Assembly: GCF_000186865.1 (NCBI RefSeq) | Contig: NW_008705562.1 | Span: 3,167,953 to 3,231,952 of the forward strand | Length of the DNA: 64,000 nucleotides | Direction: 5' to 3' | Source of the DNA: Aureococcus anophagefferens | Taxonomy: Eukaryota > Sar > Pelagophyceae > Pelagomonadales > Pelagomonadaceae | Shown here: one piece after another, positions 49,826 through 57,545 of the stretch | Position numbering within the stretch: position 1 is the stretch's first letter | How the letters are laid out: each line of letters begins with the position of its first letter | Position numbers and translations under genes: made by a program | Notes under the pieces: generated by a model | The model's database searches: none | The model's input: the letters and a program-made list of their open reading frames with translations, nothing else | What the model was told of the DNA's origin: nothing

Positions 49826-51775
49826 ATGGACACCGACGAGGAGCTTAACCGCGAAGAGGAGGAGGAGGAGGAGGAGGAGGAGGAGGAAGAAGAAGACGAT
49901 GTGCAAGAAGGCGAGCAAGAAGACGACGACGACGACGATGACGATGACGATGATGACATGGACGACGAAGAGGATGAAATATATGATGGGCCGGGCAGCG
50001 TTGGGCCCCCGCCGAGCCCGTACCCGACGCCTTTTTCCATCGGCGCGGCCTACGGAGACGGCGCGCCGCCGCAGTGCGCGCTGGAGCTGCGACTGCGCGC
50101 GCTGAGCGCCGAGATGCGCGCGAAGCCCGAGTGGTGGGTGAAAGTCGGCGACGAGGCCATCGTCGGCCGCTGGCGCGCGGAGGCGGCGGCCTACGCGCCG
50201 CTCGAGTTCGACTGGGCGCTCGGCGAGGCGCGCTGGCTCGCGGCGCGCGCGGCCGCGGCGCCGCTCGCGCGGCCGTCGCCCGTCGCCGGCGCCTTCGAGA
50301 CGGAGTCCGCGGTCGACGGCGACCTCGAGGCCGCGCTCCTCGACGGCGTCGCGGCGCTCCGGCGCGAGCCCGCGCACGGCGCGCGCGACGTCCACCCCGG
50401 CAGCGACGGCCAGGTCGTGAACCACATCCACCCGAGCCTCTACTGCTACGTCCACGGCGTCACGCCCGTCTTCCGCCGCCTCCGCATTTCGTTCGACAAA
50501 CTCGATTCTTTTTCGAAGCTCATCGGCGCTGGCACGCGTCAAGGCGACCACGTCGACCTGCTCGGCGACGACCTCTTCGCGCGCCGCCGGCAGCCGAATC
50601 CAATCGTGCACGGCGACCCCACGAGCTTTTCGTCGCGGCGCTACCAATGGCTGCCCGCGGAGCTCGACGTCGCGGCCGACGGCACCGCGTCCTTCAAATC
50701 ATACGTGAACAACCTGCACCCGCGGCGGCACGCGCCGCTCTATCGCGCGCTCGAGCGCCTGTTCTCGCGCTGCGTGCCGCTGTTCGAGTCCGTGCTCGCC
50801 GCGCTCCGCGCGCGCGGCGCCGACGCGCTCGTCGTGCGCAGTGGAGCTGCGACTGCGCAAGCTGAGCGCCGAGATGCGGGAAAAAAACGCCAGCGCTACT
50901 TCGAGCCGGACATGGAACACCTGTACGCCGAGGAGGAGCCGGAGCAGCTCGACGGCGAGGACGACGCCGCGTTCGACGAGCGCTACGGCGCTTATATGGA
51001 CGCGCGCCGGCCCGCGCCGGACCGCGTGCCGCGCGTGACCGGGCCCTTCGTCGCGCCGCCGCCGTTCGACCCGGGCCCGTGGGCGTCGGACGCGCTCGCG
51101 GGGCGGCGGCTCCAGGTCATCGTCAAGCTCCAGACGATCGAGCTGACGCCCGAGCGCCCGGAGTACGCCGGCGGCGCGTGGCACGTCGAGGGCGCGCGCA
51201 ACGAGCGCATCGTCGCGACCGCGATCCACTACCTGGAGTGCGAGAACATCTCGGAGTCGCGCCTCGCGTTCCGCGAGGCCGTCCGCGAGCCGGAGTACGA
51301 GCAGGAGGACCACGCGGGCGTCCGCGCGGTCTTCGACATGGACGACGAAGACCCGCTCGTCCAGCCGCGCGGCGCGCTCCGCGCGCGCGCGGGGCGCACG
51401 GTCTGCTTCCCGAACGTCCTGCAGCACGCCGTGCGGCCCTTCTCGCTCGACGACCGGTCGCGCCCCGGCCGCCGGACCATCGTCGTCTTCTTCCTCGTGG
51501 ACCCGACGCGGGACGTGCCGCGGTCGACGGCGACGGTCGCTCCGCAGCAGCGCGCGTGGCTCGACCTCGAGCTCGAGGTGCACTCGCGCTTTTGGCGCGG
51601 CCTCCCCGACATCGCGCGCGACCTCGTCCTGGGCATGCTCGAGGACGCGGACGGAGGGCCCATGTCGCACGAGGCCGCGCTCGCGCACCGGCTCAAGCTC
51701 ATGGAGGAGCGCACCTTCATCACGGCAGAACACGGGGAGGTCTTCGAGCGCCCCTTCAGCCTCTGCGAGCACTGA
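49826..51775 (+). CDS. DUF4246 family protein with acidic N-terminus
   Basis: 649 residues. It starts with an extreme acidic tract (15+ Glu then 12+ Asp, about residues 10-50) encoded by GAG/GAC runs. After residue ~80 comes a DUF4246-type region: YQWLPAELDVAADGTASFKSYVNNLHP (residues ~270-300), later RRLQVIVKLQTIELTPERPE and the GAWHVEGARNERIVATAIHYLECENI block. DUF4246 proteins occur in fungi and algae; the HxE-like WHVEG suggests an oxygenase-type metal site. Around residues 330-355 a 40-bp DNA duplicate is read in another frame (see findings), so a small intron or insertion may be present. Confidence 0.8.
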   Translation: MDTDEELNREEEEEEEEEEEEEEDDVQEGEQEDDDDDDDDDDDDMDDEEDEIYDGPGSVGPPPSPYPTPFSIGAAYGDGAPPQCALELRLRALSAEMRAKPEWWVKVGDEAIVGRWRAEAAAYAPLEFDWALGEARWLAARAAAAPLARPSPVAGAFETESAVDGDLEAALLDGVAALRREPAHGARDVHPGSDGQVVNHIHPSLYCYVHGVTPVFRRLRISFDKLDSFSKLIGAGTRQGDHVDLLGDDLFARRRQPNPIVHGDPTSFSSRRYQWLPAELDVAADGTASFKSYVNNLHPRRHAPLYRALERLFSRCVPLFESVLAALRARGADALVVRSGAATAQAERRDAGKKRQRYFEPDMEHLYAEEEPEQLDGEDDAAFDERYGAYMDARRPAPDRVPRVTGPFVAPPPFDPGPWASDALAGRRLQVIVKLQTIELTPERPEYAGGAWHVEGARNERIVATAIHYLECENISESRLAFREAVREPEYEQEDHAGVRAVFDMDDEDPLVQPRGALRARAGRTVCFPNVLQHAVRPFSLDDRSRPGRRTIVVFFLVDPTRDVPRSTATVAPQQRAWLDLELEVHSRFWRGLPDIARDLVLGMLEDADGGPMSHEAALAHRLKLMEERTFITAEHGEVFERPFSLCEH

Positions 51776-52302
51776 GGGCGTGTGTTAAGCTCGTTCGGCT
51801 TGGGAGTCGCGGCGTCTGGGCGCCCGGGTCGAGCTGTTGGCGGCCACGGCCGCGCCGCGTACGACGCACGGGCCGAGGCCTCTCGCGAGGGCTAGTCCGG
51901 GGAGGACGCTGCGGCCGAGGCCGACCGGGTTCGGACCCCCGGCGAGGCAGAATTGAAGTTAGCGTGCTCAGCGTCGTCTCTGAGGCGGCGACGAGTGCAT
52001 CAGTAGGTGAGGACACCGAATGACCGCCGCAACGCGCCGCTGAGGCCCTCGTCGCCGCCCGCCGTGACCGCCTGTGACGCCGCGACGTCGCGCTTGACGC
52101 GGAACCCGCGTTCGGGGGACTTCCGTGCCGAGCGATGACGTCGCGGCGCTTCGGCGGGTTCGCGGCGGCGGCCGACGACCGGCGGCGGCGGCGCGGGGGC
52201 GCCCCACAGCCCCACCCCATCCCCTCCACCCCTTCCTCGCGCGCGCCGAAGAGAGCGCCCCGCCGCAACAAGTTTCTGACCGCGTTTCGCCCCGATCGCA
52301 GG
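51776..52302. other. 527-bp intergenic region, no gene seen
   Basis: Lies between the DUF4246 gene and the uS15 gene, both on plus. It contains open frames but none with a recognised product. Polypurine/polypyrimidine tracts precede the uS15 start. Confidence 0.45.
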
Positions 52303-52923
52303 ATGCGGGCCGTTCTTATCGCGCTGGCGTGTAGCCTGGGGGCCGCCCTGGTCCCCGTGTCGCTCCCGAAGACGCGCGCCGTCTCGATGAAGTCCTCCGT
52401 GACGGAGGCGGGCACGTCGGTCCTCGAGGACACGGAGGGCCTCGGCGCCGAGTTCGAGGACGCGATCGTCGACGACGAGGCGTGGGACGTCGAGGGCAGC
52501 GGCGACGAGGACCTTTTGGCGGGCTTCGACCTCGACGGCGCCGACGTCGGCGACATCGACTCCTACGGCGCGACGCCGCGGGAGATCTGCGACGGCGAGC
52601 GCGCCGAGTACAAGGCGAAGTTCCCGCGCCACGACAACGACTGCGGCTCGTCGGAGATCCAGATCGCGCTCTTCACGGCGCGCATCAAGCACATCACGCA
52701 GCACGTCGTCGACAACCCGAAAGACCACGCGAGCCGCCGCGGGCTCCTGACGCTCGTCTCCAAGCGGCGGCGACTCCTGAACTACTACCACTCGCGCTCG
52801 CCGGAGAAGGCGGTGAAGCTCGCCGCGGACCTCGGCGTCCGCTTCCGCTTCAAGTCGGCGCTCCCGGACCGCGCGGAGAAGTACCGCCAGTACACCATCG
52901 CCGCCAACAAGAAGAAGAAGTAA
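52303..52923 (+). CDS. organellar ribosomal protein uS15
   Basis: 206 residues, about twice the bacterial length (89), because of an N-terminal extension. A signal-like start (MRAVLIALACSLGAALVPV) and an acidic spacer (about residues 30-95) precede the S15 core: RHDNDCGSSEIQIALFTARI, then THITQHVVDNPKDHASRR and LLTLVSKRRRLLNYYHSR. It binds 16S rRNA in the small-subunit body. The hydrophobic N-terminus suggests plastid (or mitochondrial) delivery; no AFAP motif is visible. The C-terminus is a short Lys run. The start at 52303 is chosen for this signal. Confidence 0.9.
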   Translation: MRAVLIALACSLGAALVPVSLPKTRAVSMKSSVTEAGTSVLEDTEGLGAEFEDAIVDDEAWDVEGSGDEDLLAGFDLDGADVGDIDSYGATPREICDGERAEYKAKFPRHDNDCGSSEIQIALFTARIKHITQHVVDNPKDHASRRGLLTLVSKRRRLLNYYHSRSPEKAVKLAADLGVRFRFKSALPDRAEKYRQYTIAANKKKK

Positions 52924-53262
52924 GCGGCCCGCCGCGGCCGCCGCCGCCGGCCCGTGTCGCAGAAAAACCAGCGCGCGCCCGCTCCGGGCCGCGTCCGCTA
53001 CTACGCTCCCCCCGCCGTACGTACCTAACCATCGTAGCAGCACACCCCGTTTGAGGCGTCGTTTGGCGCACCGTGCGGCGCACGCGTCCGACCCCCGGCG
53101 CCGACACGACGGGCGCCGCCGGGTCGGCGAGCCCGCGTGGCCAAGCCAAAGCACATCGAGCTGCGCGCCGGTCGCCTCGCGCGTGTGCGACTGCTGCAGC
53201 AAGCAAAGTAGACTCGCGCCGTGTCGCGCGACCGCTGTGCACACAAAGAAACGATAGCCATC
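52924..53262. other. 339-bp intergenic region, no gene seen
   Basis: No gene recognised. It separates two plus-strand genes and presumably contains the uS15 3' end and the oxygenase promoter. Confidence 0.4.
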
Positions 53263-54114
53263 ATGTCCGAAGCGATCGCCCAAAAAAAGCGGGAAGTGCT
53301 CGAGCGGAGCCGCCTGCGCAAGGCCGCCGCCGCCAAGGCGCGCGCCGAGGCCGGCGACGCCGGCGACGGCGACGGCACGTGCCAGGGCTGGGGCGTGCAG
53401 CGGCCCGCGACGGATGCGTGGTGCAGCGCGCACCTCCAGCTCGTCCAGGCGCAGCGCACGACGTGCTACCCCGCGCGCGAGCCGTCGGAGCGCGGCGGCC
53501 CGCTCGGCTTCCACGACCCGGGCTGCCGCTGCGGCTGGTGCCAGGACGGGGGCATGGGCGGCCGCTGCCCCGTGCGCCTCGACGGCCTCCTGAGCGTGGA
53601 GGCCTGCGACGCGCTCGTCGCGACGGCGGACGCGTGCGCGGCGGACGTCGGCGGCTGGGCGCCGCGGACGCCGGACCGGGGCAACGCGGGCGGCACGAAG
53701 CACCGGCGCTACGCGACGACGGACGTCGCCCTCGAGCGCATCGAGGCGCGCGGCGACGCGACCTACCGCGCGGCGCTGCGGGACACGGTGCTGCCGGCCG
53801 TCGCGGCGATCTGGCGCCTCGACCCGCGGCGCCTCGGCGTGAGCGAGGCCTTCGTGGTGAAATACTCCGCGGGCGCCCAGAACTCGCTCGACCTCCACAC
53901 GGACTCGTCGCGCTTCTCCCTCAACATCCTCCTCAGCGCCGAGGACGCCTTCGCGGGCGGCGGCACCTACTTCGAGGCGCTCGACCGCACGGAGAAGCCC
54001 CGCCAGGGCGGCGCGCTCATCCACGAGGGCGACCTCAAGCACCGGGGCATGCCCATCACCGCCGGGGACCGCTACATCCTCGTCGCCTTCATCGAGTACG
54101 ACACCGCCGAGTAG
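53263..54114 (+). CDS. 2-oxoglutarate/Fe(II) oxygenase, prolyl-4-hydroxylase-like
   Basis: 283 residues from the ATG at 53263. A basic N-terminal helix leads to a Cys-rich stretch (about residues 65-110: CxxGWG, CSAH, CRCGWCQDGG) that may bind zinc. The catalytic region (about residues 180-283) has the iron ligands: the LDLHTDSSRFSLNILLS motif (HxD), the distal His in DLKHRG, and an Arg in GDRYILVAF where 2OG binds. GGGTYFEAL and QGGALIHEGDLKHRG follow the P4Hc pattern. It hydroxylates a protein or peptide substrate of unknown identity. There is no signal peptide, so it is probably nuclear or cytosolic. Confidence 0.85.
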   Translation: MSEAIAQKKREVLERSRLRKAAAAKARAEAGDAGDGDGTCQGWGVQRPATDAWCSAHLQLVQAQRTTCYPAREPSERGGPLGFHDPGCRCGWCQDGGMGGRCPVRLDGLLSVEACDALVATADACAADVGGWAPRTPDRGNAGGTKHRRYATTDVALERIEARGDATYRAALRDTVLPAVAAIWRLDPRRLGVSEAFVVKYSAGAQNSLDLHTDSSRFSLNILLSAEDAFAGGGTYFEALDRTEKPRQGGALIHEGDLKHRGMPITAGDRYILVAFIEYDTAE

Positions 54115-54208
54115 AATACCCTCGTTTTCGCGCCCGCCGTCGCCCGCGCCGCCTCCCTCGGACGTCCTAACATCGCACCTGTGTGTTTGCAAAATCTAAG
54201 CCCTGAGA

Positions 54209-55540
54209 CTAGACGAAGATGAGCGTCAGGGCCGTGGGGACGATGCAGCAGCCGAGGAGGAACTGGCCGAGCGCGAGGGTCCGCTTCGGGGACGGCTCGG
54301 CGAGGCGGTAGTAGATGCCGCCCGGCAGGATGTAGGACACGGCCGTCGAGCCCGTCGCGCCGACGACGGACAGGATCGTCGAGAGCGACTCCACGGACAG
54401 CGCGATGAGCGTCGCGCCGACCAAAAACACCGTCGTGACGGCGACGTGCTCCGCGCGGGTCCGGCGGTCCTCGGCGCGCTTGCGGAGGGCGAGCGCGGCG
54501 TCCGACGCGTCGTCCGGCGGCGGCGGCCGCGCGCCCTGCAGCAGGCTCATGACGCACGCGCGCGACGGGTGGCACTGGAGCGGGAAAGACAGCGCGACGA
54601 GCGCCGCGACGAAGACCCGCGCGACGGTGATCGCCGGCTCCACGGGGTAGTTGTCGAGGATGTCGCCCTGGACCTTGTCCCCAAAGGTCATGTAGCCGCA
54701 GACCGCGACCAAGAGGTAGATGCCGCACGCGGTCCCGATCGACGTCGCCACGACCGCGTCGAGCCGCGCGGGCGTCGGGCGCTTGATCTCGTTGACGACG
54801 GCGAAGATGTTCTGGTGGCAGGTGTAGCCAAAAATAAAGATGGTCATGGTCTTGGCCGTGTCGAGGTCGAAGACCGCGAGCGACGTCGTGCCGACGTCGC
54901 CGCCGCCGCCGCCCTCCAAATAGTACTCGACGATCATGACCGTGAGGAACATGACGAACCCCAGGCTCAGCGCGCTCGCGAACTTCAAACCATCGAGGCG
55001 CGGCATGTAGCAGAGCGGCGCCACGAGGAGCGCCGCGCCGACGATCCACGGGCTCCGGTTCGCCGCGAAGCCGCCGAGCTTGGCCATGACGACGGGCATC
55101 GTGTCGCCGACGACGATGAGGTAGGACGTCGCCACGCCGAAGCATTTCACGGCCACGGCCCCGTCGATGAGGACGGCGAAGCGCGGCGCGGCCGCCGTCG
55201 CGACGGAGCGGAAGCTCGACGGCGCGTCGCCGCCGGCCTTGGCGCTCACGATGCGCGCGGCGGCCGCGAGGAGGTGGAGCCCGAAGGCCGAAGTCGACGC
55301 GAACAGCACGAGGAAGGCGCAGCCGAGCAGCGACCCGGCGTTGCTGAACGCCGCCGGCAGGCCGAGCATGCCGCTCCCCACGATCGTGTTCGTGAGGTTG
55401 AACACGCACGACAAAAAGCTCGCGACGCGCTGCCGCTCCGGCGCGTCGGAGTTCAATAGTAATGCTTCCTCGGCACCCCCGGTCGAGTCCCGCAGCGCGC
55501 TGTCCATCGGCGCGCGGAGCGGCGACGCCGTCGTGTCCAT
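54209..55540 (-). CDS. amino acid transporter, AAAP/SLC38-like
   Basis: 443 residues with about 11 hydrophobic segments. The first transmembrane pair carries the family motif (FNLTNTIVGSGMLGLPAAFSNAG), where main-chain atoms bind substrate and sodium. Later segments include TSYLIVVGDTMPVVM, TIFIFGYTCHQNIFAVVNEI (the family's Tyr/His region) and a VGATGSTAVSYILPGGIYY end typical of SNAT-type carriers. It should move neutral amino acids with protons or sodium at the plasma or vacuolar membrane. Its 5' end lies about 95 bp from MITE copy 2. Confidence 0.92.
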   Translation of the reverse strand: MDTTASPLRAPMDSALRDSTGGAEEALLLNSDAPERQRVASFLSCVFNLTNTIVGSGMLGLPAAFSNAGSLLGCAFLVLFASTSAFGLHLLAAAARIVSAKAGGDAPSSFRSVATAAAPRFAVLIDGAVAVKCFGVATSYLIVVGDTMPVVMAKLGGFAANRSPWIVGAALLVAPLCYMPRLDGLKFASALSLGFVMFLTVMIVEYYLEGGGGGDVGTTSLAVFDLDTAKTMTIFIFGYTCHQNIFAVVNEIKRPTPARLDAVVATSIGTACGIYLLVAVCGYMTFGDKVQGDILDNYPVEPAITVARVFVAALVALSFPLQCHPSRACVMSLLQGARPPPPDDASDAALALRKRAEDRRTRAEHVAVTTVFLVGATLIALSVESLSTILSVVGATGSTAVSYILPGGIYYRLAEPSPKRTLALGQFLLGCCIVPTALTLIFV

Positions 55541-55634
55541 TTACCGTCGCGGGCCTCGTCGACGGCCTCGGCGCCGGCGGCGGCTGGGGCGCGGCGACGC
55601 CGTCCAGTTGTGTCCTGTGGCAGAAATCGCTCTG

Positions 55635-55767
55635 GGTTGTGTTTTTTAGCCCCACCCCGGGGCTGTGGGGGGGGTTTATGGGCCCTCAGCGACCCCCCCA
55701 CCCCCCGTCCCGCGGCCCCCCGGCGGCCTGGACCCACAGCCCCCCCCGGTGGCTAAAAAACACAACC
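55635..55767. mobile_element. MITE-like element, copy 2
   Basis: 133 bp with terminal inverted repeats GGTTGTGTTTTTTAGCC / GGCTAAAAAACACAACC. A 3-bp CTG duplication flanks it (55632-55634 and 55768-55770). The interior matches part of copy 1 (6774-6988) in reverse orientation, including the stretch gtttatgggccctcagcgac. It lies between the divergent transporter and PDZ/PA genes, so it may contribute promoter sequence. Non-autonomous; no transposase seen in the window. Confidence 0.85.
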
Positions 55768-55846
55768 CTGCGGCACGATCGCGAATGTTCCGTTGGAAGT
55801 CGTCCAAACGCGGTACGATGGTGGGCTTAATGGGCTGCTGCCTTCG

Positions 55847-57544
55847 ATGATGCGCCTCGCGACGCTGCTGCTGCTCGCGTCGGCCGCCGGCGACGACCTG
55901 CTCCACGTCACGGTGCGGCCCGGCGCCCTGGGCGTCGACTTTGGCAGCGGCTTCGACGTCGTCGGCTTCGGCCGCGCCGGCGAGCACCACGCGCTGGCGC
56001 AGGCGGGCGTCGCCGTCGGCGACGTGCTCGTCGCCGTCGACGGGGCGCGCGTCGCGCCGCCGGAGCGCGAAGCGAAGCGCCGCGGCGCCGCGCGGCGGCT
56101 CAAGGAGGCGCTGGCGCGGCTCGCGGCGCCCGCGGCGGAGCGGCGGACGCTGAGCTTCCGACTCTTGGCGAGGCCGGACGCCGTCGAGGAGAAGGCGGTT
56201 GCGGTGGCGGACGCGCCGGACGAGCGGCCGACGGAGCCGACGGAGCCTCCCGCGCCACTGGCGGAACTAGAAGCAACGCCCTGGCTCGGGAGCCTCGAGG
56301 CGCGCGCGCGCCGCGGCGGGCCCGGGTCGACGTTCGCCGCCGCCGCGGCGCTCGCGGCCTTCGGCGCGCCGCCGGCCGAGTGCGGCGCGCGGCCCTTCTA
56401 CTACGACGAGGCGAGCCGCGCCTGCGACGGGCGCGCGCTCGCGGGCGCCGCGGGCGCCTACGTCGTCGCGGACCGCGGCGGCTGCCCCTACGCGGAGAAG
56501 AGCTACGTCGCCGCGAGCGCGGGCGCGCTGGGGCTCGTGGTCCTCGACGACGAGGCGGCGCCGCGCCGCCTGGACGGCGACGCGGCCTTCCTCGCGCGCC
56601 ACGGCGAGGCGTCGTCGATCCCCGTCGTCGCCGTGCCCGCGGCGGACGCGGCCGCGGTGCGCGACTGGGCGCGCGCCGTCGCGCGGCGCAGGGCGTCGAT
56701 CCGGCTCCAGTTCTCGTCCCACTGCGTCCTCGACCGCCACGGCGCCTGGGTGCCCCGGGAGCTCCACGCGGCGCGCACGGAGCCCGCGGACTCGTCGGCG
56801 GACGCGCGCGCGGCGCGCGCCGCGGACCTCGTGCGCCGCGCGTTCCGGCCCCGGGCGTCGGGCGTCGCCGCGGACCCGAAGGGCCGGCGCGCCGACGGCG
56901 CCGTGCTGACGCTCCGGGGCGCCGACGGCGCCGTCGCGCTGCGCGTGAGCGTTCTGGCGCCGCCGCCGGGCGTCGCCGTCGCCGGACCGCGCGGCGGCCG
57001 CGTACGGGCCGTCGACGAGCCCTGCGACGGGCTCGACGACGTCGAAGACGCGCTGCTCGTCGTGGCCGTGCGCGAGGAGCGCGGCGCCTGGCGGACGGCC
57101 GGCGGCTGCGGCGTCGACGACGTCGCGGCGGCCGCGGCCGCCGCGCGCGCGCGGCTCGTCGTGCTCGCGCCCGCGGGCGGCGGCGGCGCCGGCGCGGCGC
57201 CCCCGGACCCGGGGGGCTGGGTGCTCGAACCGCGCGACGCGTCCATCGTCGCCGTCGCGGCGCCGGCGGCCGCCGCGACGCTCGCGCGGACGCTCGCGGA
57301 CCGGGGCGACCTCGTCCTCGCCGACGTCCGCGAGGCGCCGGGCCTGCTGGCCACCTGGCGCGACCTCGTCGCCCTCGAAGCGCCCGAGGCCTGGCCGGCG
57401 GACGCCGCGCGGCGCCGGCGGCGCCACGGCGCGCTGAAGCGGGCCGTCGCGCCGCCGGGGCAGGACGCGGACGGCGACCAGGTCGCGCACCTCGCGGCGT
57501 CGTGGCGCCGCGCGGCCGCCTACTACGACCGGGACGAGCTGTAA
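55847..57544 (+). CDS. secreted PDZ and protease-associated (PA) domain protein
   Basis: 565 residues from the ATG at 55847 (another Met at 55850). A signal peptide (MMRLATLLLLASAAG) is followed by a PDZ-like domain (about residues 20-115: LGVDFGSGFDVVGFG, GVAVGDVLVAVDGARV). A PA-like domain comes at ~195-290 (AYVVADRGGCPYAEKSYVAASAGALGLVVLDDE, SSIPVVAVPA), then a second partly related segment (about residues 440-500: ARLVVLAPAG, DASIVAVAAPAAAATL). PA domains act as lids or substrate-binding parts of secreted or vacuolar proteases; no protease domain is present. It probably works in the endomembrane lumen. Its stop is 1 bp from the convergent gene. Confidence 0.75.
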   Translation: MMRLATLLLLASAAGDDLLHVTVRPGALGVDFGSGFDVVGFGRAGEHHALAQAGVAVGDVLVAVDGARVAPPEREAKRRGAARRLKEALARLAAPAAERRTLSFRLLARPDAVEEKAVAVADAPDERPTEPTEPPAPLAELEATPWLGSLEARARRGGPGSTFAAAAALAAFGAPPAECGARPFYYDEASRACDGRALAGAAGAYVVADRGGCPYAEKSYVAASAGALGLVVLDDEAAPRRLDGDAAFLARHGEASSIPVVAVPAADAAAVRDWARAVARRRASIRLQFSSHCVLDRHGAWVPRELHAARTEPADSSADARAARAADLVRRAFRPRASGVAADPKGRRADGAVLTLRGADGAVALRVSVLAPPPGVAVAGPRGGRVRAVDEPCDGLDDVEDALLVVAVREERGAWRTAGGCGVDDVAAAAAAARARLVVLAPAGGGGAGAAPPDPGGWVLEPRDASIVAVAAPAAAATLARTLADRGDLVLADVREAPGLLATWRDLVALEAPEAWPADAARRRRRHGALKRAVAPPGQDADGDQVAHLAASWRRAAAYYDRDEL

Positions 57545-57545
57545 G

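Noticed and set aside
48644..50647. N-terminal extension of the unknown protein at 47066 up to 50647
   Set aside because: That part is antisense to the sulfotransferase and DUF4246 genes; the ATG at 48643 gives an acidic, plausible N-terminus.
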